From: CALAED01 sp035765195
Lineage (GTDB): Bacteria > Actinomycetota > Actinomycetes > Streptosporangiales > Streptosporangiaceae
Assembly: GCA_035765195.1 (NCBI GenBank)
Contig: DASTYC010000035.1
Coordinates: forward strand, 1-64,000
Direction: 5' to 3'
DNA length: 64,000 nt
Of this stretch, positions 37,360 through 45,521 are shown in pieces (position 1 is the stretch's first letter; every line of letters starts with the position of its first letter). Below the pieces are notes generated by a model, which saw only the letters and a program-made list of their open reading frames with translations, searched no databases and was not told where the DNA came from. A program made the translations under genes and the position numbers.

Positions 37360-38664
37360 ATGTTCGATCCGCGGGCCGAGGCGATGGCGCGGGACGAGCG
37401 CGCCGTCCTGCAGCGTGACCGGTTGCGCTCGTTGCTCGACCGGCTCATCGCGGGCGGCGGTCGCCAAGCCGAGCGGCTGCGCGCGGCCGGCGTCGGCGGC
37501 GGCGCGAACGTGGCCCTGTCCGATCTGCCGAGCCTGCCGACCACGACGAAGCGCGATCTGTGGGACGCCTACCCGTTCGGGCTCGTCCAGGTCCCGCGCG
37601 ACCAACTGGTCGCGGTGCACGGGTCCAGCGGCACCCGCGGCCGCCCCACCCTCGTCGCCTACACGCGCGCCGACCTCGATCTGTGGGCGGCCATGTGCGC
37701 CCGGTCGCTGGCCTGCGCCGGAGCCACGCGCGACAGCATCGTGCACAACGCCTACGGCTATGGGCTGTTCACCGGCGGCCTCGGCATCCACCAGGGCGCC
37801 GTGGCGCTCGGCGCCACCGTCGTCCCCATGTCGGGCGGTATGACGGAGCGGCAGTTGCGGATGCTCACCGATCTGGGCGCCGACATCCTCACCTGCACGC
37901 CGTCGTACGCCGTCCGGCTCGGCGAGGCCGCCCAGGAGGCCGGGGTGAAGCTGTCGTCTGTGCGGGCGGGCCTGTTCGGCGCGGAGCCGTGGTCGGAGGA
38001 GCTGCGCGCCACGATCGAGCGGCTGCTGCCGTTGCGCGCCCTCGACATCTACGGCCTGTCGGAGGTCATCGGGCCCGGCGTCGCCACGGAGTGCCTCGAG
38101 CAGAACGGCCTGCACGTCAACGAGGACCACTTCATCGTCGAGGCGATCGACCCGATCAGCGGCGAGCCGGTGCCGGAGGGCAGTCCCGGCGAGCTCGTGT
38201 TCACCACCCCGACCAAGGAGGCGCTGCCGCTGCTGCGCTACCGCTCCGGCGACATCGCCTCCCTGTCGCACGACCCCTGCCCGTGCGGGCGCACGCTGGT
38301 GCGGATGAGCAAGGTGCTCGGCCGGGCCGACGACATGCTGGTGATCCGCGGCGTGAACGTCTACCCGAGCGAGGTGGAGCGGGTCCTGCTCGGCTTCGAG
38401 GAGATCGGTCCGCACTACCAGCTCGTGATCGACAAGCGGCAGGCCCTCGCCCGGCTCGTGGTGGCCTGCGAGGCGACGGCCCCGGCTCCGGCTTCGGCCG
38501 GCATTCGCGCCGAGGCGGTCCGGCACGCGCTGTACGAACGGCTCGGCCTGCAGGCCGACGTCCGCGTGCTGGCCGCCGGCACGATACCGCGCGTGGAGAT
38601 CGGCAAGGCGGTGCGCGTGGTCACCTGGGAATCCGGTGAACCGCCCATCCCGGGCGTCGAGTGA
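37360..38664 (+). CDS. Phenylacetate-CoA ligase-like AMP-forming enzyme
   Basis: 434 residues, divergent from the protease gene. ATG 37360 follows GGAGGG closely. Adenylate-forming motifs are SSGTRGRPT, DIYGLSE and LLRYRSGDIASL with a Cys cluster (CPCGRT). The C-terminal lid begins RADDMLVIRGVNVYPSEVE. The overall layout is that of PaaK, which activates phenylacetate as its CoA thioester. No other phenylacetate genes are nearby, so the real acid is uncertain. Confidence 0.82.
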   Translation: MFDPRAEAMARDERAVLQRDRLRSLLDRLIAGGGRQAERLRAAGVGGGANVALSDLPSLPTTTKRDLWDAYPFGLVQVPRDQLVAVHGSSGTRGRPTLVAYTRADLDLWAAMCARSLACAGATRDSIVHNAYGYGLFTGGLGIHQGAVALGATVVPMSGGMTERQLRMLTDLGADILTCTPSYAVRLGEAAQEAGVKLSSVRAGLFGAEPWSEELRATIERLLPLRALDIYGLSEVIGPGVATECLEQNGLHVNEDHFIVEAIDPISGEPVPEGSPGELVFTTPTKEALPLLRYRSGDIASLSHDPCPCGRTLVRMSKVLGRADDMLVIRGVNVYPSEVERVLLGFEEIGPHYQLVIDKRQALARLVVACEATAPAPASAGIRAEAVRHALYERLGLQADVRVLAAGTIPRVEIGKAVRVVTWESGEPPIPGVE

Positions 38665-38710
38665 ACCCCGGTCCAGATTGCCGCGAAGTGCCCCGGTTAG
38701 GGTCACTCGC

Positions 38711-39325
38711 ATGAACGCGCTCGCGAGCGGCGACCGGAAACGGCGCTTGGGGATCATGGGCGGCACCTTCGACCCGATCCACCACGGCCACCTCGTGGCC
38801 GCGAGCGAGGTCGCCCACCTCTTCACGCTCGACGAGGTCGTGTTCGTCCCGACAGGTCAACCCTGGCTCAAGAGCGAGCAAAAGGTCACCGCGGCCGAGG
38901 ACCGCTACCTGATGACGGTCATCGCGACCGCCTCGAACCCTCGTTTCTCTACCAGCCGGGTCGATATCGAACGATCCGGCCCGACGTACACGATCGACAC
39001 GTTGCGTGATATCCACGAGCTCCAGGGCCCGGACGCCGAGTTGTTCTTCATCACCGGCGCCGACGCGCTCGCCCAGATGCTGAGCTGGCGCGACATGGAC
39101 GAGCTGTTCACCCTGGCGCATTTCGTAGGCTGTACCCGTCCGGGGCATCAACTGGCCGATCCCGGCCTGCCCAACGGCCGGGTGAGTCTCGTCGAGGTGC
39201 CCGCGCTGGCCATCTCCTCCACCGAGTGCCGCCGGCGCGTACGGTCGGGGCAGCCCATCTGGTACCTCGTGCCCGACGGGATCGTTCAGTACATCAACAA
39301 ACGGGGACTGTATCGGGAACCATGA
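38711..39325 (+). CDS. nadD: Nicotinate-nucleotide adenylyltransferase
   Basis: NAD synthesis. 204 residues with GGTFDPIHHGH at 17-27 and SSTECRRRVRSG near the end. No RBS is visible before ATG 38711, but TAGGGT (38698-38703) lies 7 bases upstream like a -10 element, so a leaderless message is possible. It begins the conserved nadD-rsfS-phosphatase set. Confidence 0.95.
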   Translation: MNALASGDRKRRLGIMGGTFDPIHHGHLVAASEVAHLFTLDEVVFVPTGQPWLKSEQKVTAAEDRYLMTVIATASNPRFSTSRVDIERSGPTYTIDTLRDIHELQGPDAELFFITGADALAQMLSWRDMDELFTLAHFVGCTRPGHQLADPGLPNGRVSLVEVPALAISSTECRRRVRSGQPIWYLVPDGIVQYINKRGLYREP

Positions 39326-39376
39326 GATGGTGGGTTCCTGGGTATCACCCCCGACGAGGAGGATCACGACTCAACC

Positions 39377-39784
39377 GTGACCGCATCGCAAAGGGCCGTC
39401 CAGCTGGTCCGCATCGCCGCCGACGCAGCGGCCGACAAGCTCGCGGACGGCATCATCGCCTATGACGTCAGCGAACAACTCGTCATCACCGACGCGTTCG
39501 TCCTGTGCTCCGCAGCCAACGACCGGCAGGTCCGCGCCATCTTGGAGGAGGTCGAGCGGCGGCTGCGCGACGAGGCCGAGGCCAAGCCCATACGTCGCGA
39601 GGGCGAGCGCGAAGGCCGCTGGGTGCTGCTCGACTACATGGACATCATCGTGCACATCCAGCACGAGGACGACCGGCTGTTCTACGCGCTCGAACGCCTC
39701 TGGAAGGACTGCCCGCAGATCGAGCTGCCAGACGGCGTGAACGCCCACGCGGCGCAGCGCGTACGGGCCGGGGAAGCGCCATGA
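39377..39784 (+). CDS. rsfS: Ribosomal silencing factor RsfS
   Basis: 135 residues of the Iojap/RsfS family (KLADGIIAYDVSEQL, DAFVLCSAANDRQV, WVLLDYMDIIVHI). Binds L14 and blocks subunit joining in starvation. GTG 39377, with GAGGAGG 13 bases away. It overlaps the next gene by four bases. Confidence 0.95.
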   Translation: MTASQRAVQLVRIAADAAADKLADGIIAYDVSEQLVITDAFVLCSAANDRQVRAILEEVERRLRDEAEAKPIRREGEREGRWVLLDYMDIIVHIQHEDDRLFYALERLWKDCPQIELPDGVNAHAAQRVRAGEAP

Positions 39785-40416
39785 GCAAACGCCGTGTCGT
39801 GCTGTGGCGTCACGGTCAGACCGCGTGGAACGTCGAAAGGCGCTTCCAGGGCCAGATCGACGTTCCGCTGGACGACGAGGGAGTCGCCCAGTCGGCGAGG
39901 GCGGCGGCGCGGCTGGCCGCCCTCCAGCCGACCGCGATCTTGTCCTCGCCGCTGCAACGCGCCGCCCGCACCGCCGACGCCCTGGCCGGGATCACCGGCC
40001 TGCCCGTCTCCATGGACCCGGACCTGATCGAACGCGGCGGCGGCGAGTGGGAGGGCCTCACCAACAGCGAGATCAAGGCCCGCTACCCGGACGAGTACAG
40101 CAGGTGGGAGGCCCCGGGGGGCGAGACCAGCGCCGAGGTCGCCAAACGCGTCGGCACCGCCCTCGAACGCGCCGTCGGCCGCATGCCCGATGACGGCCCC
40201 TTGGTCGTGGTCTCCCACGGCGCCGCGATCCGCCTCGGCCTGGCCAACCTGCTCGGCTTCCCCGAAGAGCTCTGGGAACGCCTCGGCGGTCTGTCCAACT
40301 GCAACTGGTCCGTCATCGCCGAGATGCGCAACGGCGGGTGGCGCCTGGTCGAACACAACGCCGGCACCCTGCCCGAACCCGTCCTCAGCGACGACAAGGC
40401 CGCCGCCGACGCCTGA
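39781..40416 (+). CDS. gpgP: Histidine phosphatase, probably glucosyl-3-phosphoglycerate phosphatase
   Basis: 211 residues. Catalytic Arg10-His11-Gly12 (LWRHGQT) and His146 in VVVSHG. It starts inside the rsfS stop (ATGA). In Mycobacterium the gene at this position (Rv2419c) is GpgP, in methylglucose lipopolysaccharide synthesis. The assignment here rests on family plus position and could be another phosphoglycerate-mutase-like phosphatase. Confidence 0.82.
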   Translation: MSKRRVVLWRHGQTAWNVERRFQGQIDVPLDDEGVAQSARAAARLAALQPTAILSSPLQRAARTADALAGITGLPVSMDPDLIERGGGEWEGLTNSEIKARYPDEYSRWEAPGGETSAEVAKRVGTALERAVGRMPDDGPLVVVSHGAAIRLGLANLLGFPEELWERLGGLSNCNWSVIAEMRNGGWRLVEHNAGTLPEPVLSDDKAAADA

Positions 40417-40417
40417 G

Positions 40418-40445
40418 TTCGAACCTCGGCGCGCTCTCCTATACA
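40418..40445 (+). promoter_or_regulatory. Possible promoter for tRNA-Ala
   Basis: TTCGAA (40418-40423) and TATACA (40440-40445) are 16 bases apart, about 30 bases before the tRNA. A 7-bp hairpin (40454-40473) lies between and could be a processing element. Confidence 0.4.
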
Positions 40446-40475
40446 CTGGCGAGGCGCCGGATCACCCCGGCGCAC

Positions 40476-40548
40476 GGGGCTATGGCGCAGTTGGTAGCGC
40501 GCCTCCATGGCATGGAGGAGGTCTGGGGTTCGAATCCCCATAGCTCCA
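40476..40548 (+). tRNA. tRNA-Ala (anticodon GGC)
   Basis: 73 bases folding as a full cloverleaf: acceptor GGGGCTA/TAGCTCC with the G3-U70 pair that identifies alanine tRNA; D stem GCGC/GCGC; anticodon stem CCTCC/GGAGG with loop ATGGCAT (anticodon GGC); T stem TGGGG/CCCCA with TTCGAAT. The CCA end is not encoded. Everything downstream looks accessory, so its 3' end is a likely old integration site. Confidence 0.97.
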
Positions 40549-40950
40549 CCCACGGGGCGTTACTCGAACACTGACCCCTCAGGGCAGTGTGGAGGAGCGT
40601 CGGGGGTTGTTGATCAGCGGCGGCATCGCCTGGTTGGACGGTCCCGCCGCTGCCGCGTTCTGTGGCCGTGTAGGCGCCTAGGAGCGGCGCGAACGGCTCT
40701 GTGGGCTCGTTGCCCGCGACGGCGGGTCCGGTGTCGTCTGCGTCGATGTAGAGCCGTGTGAAGAGGGCTTGGTTGAGTACGCGGCGGGCGCGTGTGCTGG
40801 CGAGTTGGTAAAGCTGATCGGGGCGCGCCAAGAGGTCTAGCACCGTGTCGAGGGCCGCGTGTCCGGTGTCGAGTTCGGGGTTTTCGATGTGGTCGAGTTG
40901 GCGTTGTAGGCGGGCTTGCTCGTCGCGGATTTTGCGGATTCGTTCGGTAC
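40549..40950 (-). pseudogene. C-terminal fragment of a serine recombinase
   Basis: The minus frame reads TERIRKIRDEQARLQRQ, then HAALDTVLDLLARPDQLY and RRVLNQALFTRLYID, then EPFAPLL. This is the C-terminal coiled-coil region and tail of large serine recombinases. The N-terminal resolvase and zinc domains are missing; the sequence stops at the junction with an inverted regulator fragment at 40950/40951. Its frame has no stop before it runs backward through the tRNA gene. It is a remnant of an integrated element. Confidence 0.75.
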
Positions 40951-41049
40951 CCATCGGCGGACGGTCTTGGGGTCCACGCCGGTCTTGGAGGCAAGATCCA
41001 CGGCGTTAAGGTTTGCCGCGTCGAGCGCGCGGCGTAGGGGCTCGTTCAT
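40951..41049 (-). pseudogene. N-terminal HTH half of an XRE-DUF5919 regulator, inverted
   Basis: The minus strand encodes 33 residues, MNEPLRRALDAANLN through GVDPKTVRRW, the start of an XRE-type helix-turn-helix. The rest of this gene lies on the plus strand from 41075 (ITQNRVPYRKHRFAV). Turning 40951-41074 around joins the two halves in frame as RRW-ITQNRVPY with no base added or lost. In the present orientation the half-gene runs into recombinase sequence. Confidence 0.8.
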
Positions 41050-41076
41050 GACCAGTAGCGGAGGACGTCCCCCGAT
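40953..41076. repeat. Imperfect inverted repeats bounding the inverted segment
   Basis: ATCGGCGGACG at 40953-40963 and CGTCCCCCGAT at 41066-41076 match as inverted repeats at 10 of 11 positions. They sit at the two ends of the inverted 124-bp piece. The frame-restoring breakpoints are offset from perfect symmetry by about four bases, so the repeats may or may not have guided the event. Confidence 0.55.
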
Positions 41077-41896
41077 CACCCAGAACCGTGTTCCCTATCG
41101 CAAACATCGGTTCGCGGTCGCGACCCGTCTCGGTCTCGATGAGATCTACCTGTGGCCGGACGCTCTTTCGCAAGACCAGGTGGCCGAGGCATCGCACAGC
41201 GAGATCGTCTCGATCTACCCGCACCGCTGGGCCGTACCGCGCGAGACGTGGGGTCAGCGGACGCCTCCCCTACCCACGGCACCGCCGACAAGTGGCAGCC
41301 CTCCTCAACGCAGACGAGAAAGACCTCTGGCCAGTCGTCGCGCACCGCCCGACCACCCGCCGAGCCGAGCCCGCCACCGAGGTCCTCAACACCTACCCGC
41401 ACCGCTGGGCCGTCCCGCGCGCCACCTGGCACGCGTTCTTCAACCAGGCCACAACAGAGATCGGCATCCTCGCCTACGCCGCCCTCTTCCTCGCGAAGAC
41501 GCCGGAATCGTCCGCGCCATCGGCGACCGCGCCCAAAACGCCGTCGCCGTCCGGATCCTGCTCGGCAACCCCGACGGCCCACGAATCCGAGAACGAGGCG
41601 AAGAAGAGGGCATCGGCACCTCGATCACCGCCAAGATCCACAACGTCCTAGCACTCATGCGCCCACTACTCGACATCGACGGCGTCGAACTCCGCTTCCA
41701 CGACACCGTCCTGTACAACTCGATCTACCGCAGCGACGACGAACTCCTAATCAACCCACACGTCTACGGCCTCCCCGCCGCCCAAGCCCCCACGCTCCAC
41801 CTCCACACCGACGAAGCCGGCAACATGACCCGCATGTACCTCGACAGCTTCGAACGCGTCTGGAACAGCGCACAACACCGTTCAAACCCCACCTGA
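41075..41896 (+). pseudogene. Fused, frameshifted body of two XRE-DUF5919 regulator copies
   Basis: Three parts in alternating frames. (1) 41075-41251: RVPYRKHRFAVATRLGLDE to YPHRWAVPRETW. (2) From 41253, one base out of frame: VSGRLPYPRHRRQVAALLNA to YPHRWAVPRATWHAFF and LAYAALFLA. This repeats the same region of a second copy. (3) After a one-base loss near 41494 (GCGAAGAC, expected GCGGAAGAC): EDAGIVRAIGDRAQ, VRILLGNPDG, LYNSIYRSDDELLINPHVYG and SFERVW, the DUF5919 domain. Two neighbouring paralogues appear to have collapsed at a shared TGGG. Not functional as it stands. Confidence 0.78.
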
Positions 41897-41897
41897 A

Positions 41898-42521
41898 TCA
41901 AGAGGACACTTCGTCGAGTCGGCCGCTGGTCGGACTACGACGACCTGGCCCAGTCCTACTTAGAACACCTTCGTATCGCGTCTGGTCACTTGCCAGACGG
42001 CTTGAGCGTCGAATCCAATTGCGGCGGTGAGCCACTTGTCTCGAGGCGCCAAGCTCTATCCGGATCTGCTGTCTGATTCTTTCCGCTGCTTGGTTCGTTT
42101 GATCAATAGCCTCATTGACGGCGGTCCGGATTTCGTTGCTGACGTCACCGTCACCCTGGACTTTCTCCGCCTGTTCGTAAATCTTGCCGATTGCCTCCAG
42201 CCAAACGCGTGTAAGTTCCCGCACGTCGTCGGATGCGAACGCGTCCACATTGGCGCGAATCTCGAAGGTTCGTGTGGCCTCCAGCTTCCCCATGAGGTCT
42301 GAGTCGCCAGCGTCTGTCGCACGCCCGACATGGTGAGTGAACCTGAGCAACTCGGTATAGGCATTAGCGCGTCGGTCCCAAAGTCGGCCATCTTGGGCAA
42401 GACTGTTCTGGTGTCGAAGGTTCTCTCTAGAGCCAAGATAGTTCAGACTCATTGCAGCAATGGCCACTGCGCTTGTTGTGCCGGTTCCAATCAGGTTCAC
42501 GATCTCGACCGAGAGCTTCAT
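41898..42521 (-). CDS. Hypothetical protein with N-terminal membrane helix
   Basis: 207 residues. A hydrophobic segment at about 5-28 is followed by a mostly helical, charged region (AEKVQ, NEIRTAVNEAIDQTNQAAERI). The last 45 residues are basic and low-complexity and run into the regulator debris, so the C-terminus may be foreign sequence. No RBS is obvious before ATG 42521. Not recognised. It marks the left side of the AT-richer island. The following 200 bases (42522-42725) hold no gene that I can support. Confidence 0.55.
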   Translation of the reverse strand: MKLSVEIVNLIGTGTTSAVAIAAMSLNYLGSRENLRHQNSLAQDGRLWDRRANAYTELLRFTHHVGRATDAGDSDLMGKLEATRTFEIRANVDAFASDDVRELTRVWLEAIGKIYEQAEKVQGDGDVSNEIRTAVNEAIDQTNQAAERIRQQIRIELGASRQVAHRRNWIRRSSRLASDQTRYEGVLSRTGPGRRSPTSGRLDEVSS

Positions 42522-42725
42522 GAGGCGGATTGTCTCAGTTAGAGCGCCCTAAAGGAGCCGTCTTTCGTAGAGGCACCATGGATTGCCTAGAGAATCAGCG
42601 AGACACATGGTACATAATTGGACAATCAAGACCTGGGGCCGAAATGCCCTATTGGGGGTGTTTCTTTTCAGAACGACAAGTATGGGATAACTCTCGGGGC
42701 CCGTAGCCCTCCTTGCACTACGGGC

Positions 42726-43317
42726 TTAGTCTTCAAGGCAGCGAGAGCAAGGGTTAGGGAGACTAATGGGTCTATCTGGATCGATACCGAGAAAAGGCCG
42801 GAGCACGTCGCCCCGCAGATATGCAATCTGCCTACCGCCAGGATACTCTGCAGCGAACATAAGAAGTAGCTCATCGAGAGGAAGTTCTGGTGGCAATTGG
42901 ATCGCATCGTTATTTACGAGTATTGAGATCGCCGAATTGGATACCAATCTGAAGGGAATGGCGATATCGTCGGCTCGCCAACCGCTGTTAGGGATCCGAC
43001 TAACCGTTTCCATGTGTAGATTAAAGTACTTCCTGTTTCGGCTGCGTGATGTGATTATCTCTCGTGCAACGCGAAGTTCGATTGTTGATATCGTGACGTC
43101 AGCGCGTCCAGTATTGAGAATCGTAAGTGTCAGATTGTTGTCCGGTTCGATATACTCCCCAGGTGAGGTCGACTTTGGAGTTTCCCGCCTTAAACACTTT
43201 TACTGCCAGAATTAAAGATAGTGTAGAGACCATCGCCGCGTATGGGGCCAGTACTGATGTAACGGTAGACATTACGGTCAAGGCAGTATCACCTTTCAAG
43301 TTGGATGGTTGACTCAT
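42726..43317 (-). pseudogene. Frameshifted hypothetical gene: membrane helix plus beta-rich domain
   Basis: The first frame from ATG 43317 (or TTG 43359) reads MSQPSNLKGDTALTVMSTV, a membrane helix to KVFKAGNSKVDLTW, then breaks. The next frame continues sensibly as EYIEPDNNLTLTILNTGRAD, VTISTIELRVAREIITSRSR and on to the stop at 42726. The switch lies in a run of four Gs (ACCTGGGGAG, about 43160). With three Gs the reading frame is continuous (TW-EYIEPD). So it is one gene with a one-base insertion, or a sequencing error. G+C is clearly lower than in the core genes. Confidence 0.65.
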
Positions 43318-43422
43318 TGAATTGCTTAATAAGCGACCCAATGATAAATTGACAGGCAACTACTATGCATGATTTAGAACCTTACCGCCCCTAGTGCCGT
43401 GGCTAAGTCTGGCCCGGCTTCG

Positions 43423-44784
43423 TCATCGTAGATGGCCCAGCAAAGTATTGATATCAATCCGGCCGAGCAACGATAGGATCATTGCTACTACCACAGTGAA
43501 GATCGTTGCTCCACTCGCCATAACAGCCGCTATGCCTTTGATGCTGGTTCCAGTCCGCACAAAGAAGCTATGAATGCGTCCAGGCGGTCTGATAGTTACT
43601 TCAATCGCCGGGTGCCCTGACTCATCAAAGGCGAAGAGCTGGCTGGCAATATTTTGGCAGAGATCCGGATCTCTCGAAGAACCGAGCAAGACTGCAACAT
43701 TGGTTAACGTGTCTACAATATGAGTAGGCATCTCGGACGAGAGTGCAAGCTTGCTTCTCAGGAATATTCTCAATTCCTCTGCTGAAGCTCGAAGAATTGT
43801 CGATATTGGATGCGGCGTGAAGCCTTGCCGCTGCCGGGCGTCGAGCTCGGCCGCAGCCATTATCATTAAATCGACTACCTTGCACAATCTGTCTCTATAA
43901 GAAATAGAGGGATCTGCGATTAGCTCCGGAGATCCCCCGTCGTCGTTGTCGGGGAGGGTGGCCAAGGACAGAATCTCTACTATTTCAAGATATACTTCCA
44001 CCGCAACCATCCGCCGTTTTACTCGGTGTCCGGCAAAGAACGCTCCTAGCATTGGCGGAGCAAGCACTAATGCAGTAATTGCAAGGGCCGCGAGAAGGGC
44101 GGGTGTCTCCGGTGAAGTTGAGGTCGCCTGTGAAGTCGATTTATCTCCGCTTGCCTGCGTGGCGGCGATAAAAATGACTTCCACAGAGTAGATGGAGGAG
44201 CAGATCATGGCAGTAGGTATCTGACCATGCCAATATATGTTCAGGGCCATATGGACTCGCGACTTCCTATCATCCACAGGCGGAAACCAGCGACGTGGCA
44301 CATCTGCGCGTTTCGGAACGTCCAACTTAGCCAAGTGGCTCAATCCGCGAAGCCAAACGAATGTCCCGATTCCGGCGCCAGCGCAAAATGAGATGGCAAA
44401 CCATCCGCTGATAAACCCGCCAACGGCGCCACTTTGAATCGACGGTGATAGAAAGTTGAGTACAATGAATGGCAAGAGTGCGGCGGCCATGCCGGATGCC
44501 CCCGGCACGGCTATGACGAGAAAGAGCGCCAGGACTATCGACGAAAGCTGTTCCTGGATTGGCTGACTATGCATCACCGCTCGCGCTCGGAGCAGTATTG
44601 GACAGATTGATCCAAGCAGACCATAGCGCCGAACAAAAGCGAACCAACGCGAATGCGCCGCAAACAAATGCAGATATCGGAAAATCAGGGCTACCGTGAC
44701 AGCTGTCATCATCGCCCATCCGGACAGGAGCACCGCCACGATGACGTACGCTCCCCAAACAATTAAGATCAACACGAATCTCAA
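43423..44784 (-). CDS. Hypothetical polytopic membrane protein
   Basis: 453 residues. About seven hydrophobic segments: two at the start, several at about 80-170, pairs at about 190-260, and one at the end. A soluble loop of about 150 residues (about 265-415) lies before the last helix. No family was recognised. Base composition is near 50% G+C, unlike the flanking regions, so it was probably acquired horizontally with the neighbouring frameshifted gene. Confidence 0.65.
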   Translation of the reverse strand: MRFVLILIVWGAYVIVAVLLSGWAMMTAVTVALIFRYLHLFAAHSRWFAFVRRYGLLGSICPILLRARAVMHSQPIQEQLSSIVLALFLVIAVPGASGMAAALLPFIVLNFLSPSIQSGAVGGFISGWFAISFCAGAGIGTFVWLRGLSHLAKLDVPKRADVPRRWFPPVDDRKSRVHMALNIYWHGQIPTAMICSSIYSVEVIFIAATQASGDKSTSQATSTSPETPALLAALAITALVLAPPMLGAFFAGHRVKRRMVAVEVYLEIVEILSLATLPDNDDGGSPELIADPSISYRDRLCKVVDLMIMAAAELDARQRQGFTPHPISTILRASAEELRIFLRSKLALSSEMPTHIVDTLTNVAVLLGSSRDPDLCQNIASQLFAFDESGHPAIEVTIRPPGRIHSFFVRTGTSIKGIAAVMASGATIFTVVVAMILSLLGRIDINTLLGHLR

Positions 44785-44805
44785 TCTTACAGCCTGGCGT
44801 ACGCC

Positions 44806-45150
44806 TTACCTTGAGGAAATACGAATCAGGCGCTTCACGCTGCTCAGGCTGATGCCGTACTGGAGCGCAAGCCGTTTCTGAGGCACGCCAGATCGGAAGC
44901 TGCCCACTAGTGCCGCTACGTCTTCCGGCGTCAGACGGTCTCGCACAGGTGGTCGTGCTGGGCGAGACTTCGGGCGGGTGCGCGCTTGCGGTGCAGGTAG
45001 GTCTGGCTCGTTGTCGGCCAGCGTTATGGAGTGCATCCGCTCGAGAAGGCGCTCTACCTGGTCGAAGGTGTTCGAGTAGTGAACGATTAGGTCCACTCGC
45101 GAGTGGGCGAGGCGTGTTCGCGGAAAGCGCGAACCGGCCTCGCTCGTCAT
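44806..45150 (-). CDS. Small helix-turn-helix protein (Hin/resolvase-type HTH)
   Basis: 114 residues from ATG 45150. The N-terminal half has a helical stretch (VDLIVHYSNTFDQVERLLER). The C-terminal half is a Hin-like recognition domain, LTPEDVAALVGSFRSG then QKRLALQYGISLSSVKRLIR. There is no catalytic recombinase domain. Longer frames upstream cross the GC-rich repeats and are doubtful. Such short HTH genes often sit beside mobile-element remnants. Confidence 0.65.
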   Translation of the reverse strand: MTSEAGSRFPRTRLAHSRVDLIVHYSNTFDQVERLLERMHSITLADNEPDLPAPQARTRPKSRPARPPVRDRLTPEDVAALVGSFRSGVPQKRLALQYGISLSSVKRLIRISSR

Positions 45151-45155
45151 GTCTT

Positions 45156-45276
45156 CCGGGGGACGACCCCCCGGGACCCCCGTTTGTGGAGGCTCCGCCC
45201 CCACGCCCCCGGCTCCGTCCGGAGGCCGTCGCCGCAGTGCACCCCGGAGGACGACGCCCCCCGGACCCCCGTTGTG
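45156..45276. repeat. Two copies of a GC-rich intergenic repeat
   Basis: About 33 bases at 45156-45188 and again at 45244-45276 share the frame CCGG.GGACGAC.CCCCC, then GGACCCCCGTT.GTG. The copies differ by a few bases. They lie 55 bases apart in the gene-free gap before the riboswitch. This resembles dispersed palindromic repeats of actinomycete genomes, but I cannot count other copies. Confidence 0.65.
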
Positions 45277-45365
45277 CAATTCGCGTGCTCAGGTGGCGGA
45301 CGACCAGGCGATCTCCTACTCTTTGTCGGAGCCATTGCCCGACGCTCGTCATGGAGCAGCGATGG

Positions 45366-45505
45366 CACCGCCGAGTCCCGGTGACGCCCAGTCCTAAGGC
45401 TGCCGCCGGGAGCCGGGGACCCGGTTTCATCTGGGGTGAATCCGCCCGTTGTGAGGCGGTAGGGCGACTCCGGCCCGAACCCGTCAGCTAACCCGGTAGG
45501 CGGCC
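45366..45505 (+). ncRNA. Cyclic di-AMP riboswitch (ydaO/yuaA type)
   Basis: The stretch contains the class's conserved segments in order: CCTAAGGCTGCCGCCGGGAG, then GGGGACCCGG, GGGGTGAATCCGC, GGTAGGGCGACTC and GAACCCGTCAGCTAACCCGG. It ends 16 bases before the start codon of an NlpC/P60 hydrolase gene, the typical target in actinobacteria. In known members c-di-AMP binding turns expression off. The exact ends are approximate. Confidence 0.9.
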
Positions 45506-45521
45506 CGAGGAGAGGAGCCTT

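Noticed and set aside
36217..38826. 869-codon extension of the M48 protease
   Set aside because: The added 530 codons are antisense to the PaaK-like gene. A proper start exists at 37236.
40953..41076. Clean site-specific invertase switch
   Set aside because: A symmetric exchange at the inverted repeats would leave the regulator out of frame by four bases, and no complete invertase is nearby. Kept only as a possible inversion.
42618..42869. Plus-strand 83-codon frame
   Set aside because: It overlaps the minus-strand gene whose two frames join into a sensible protein. No motif or RBS supports it.
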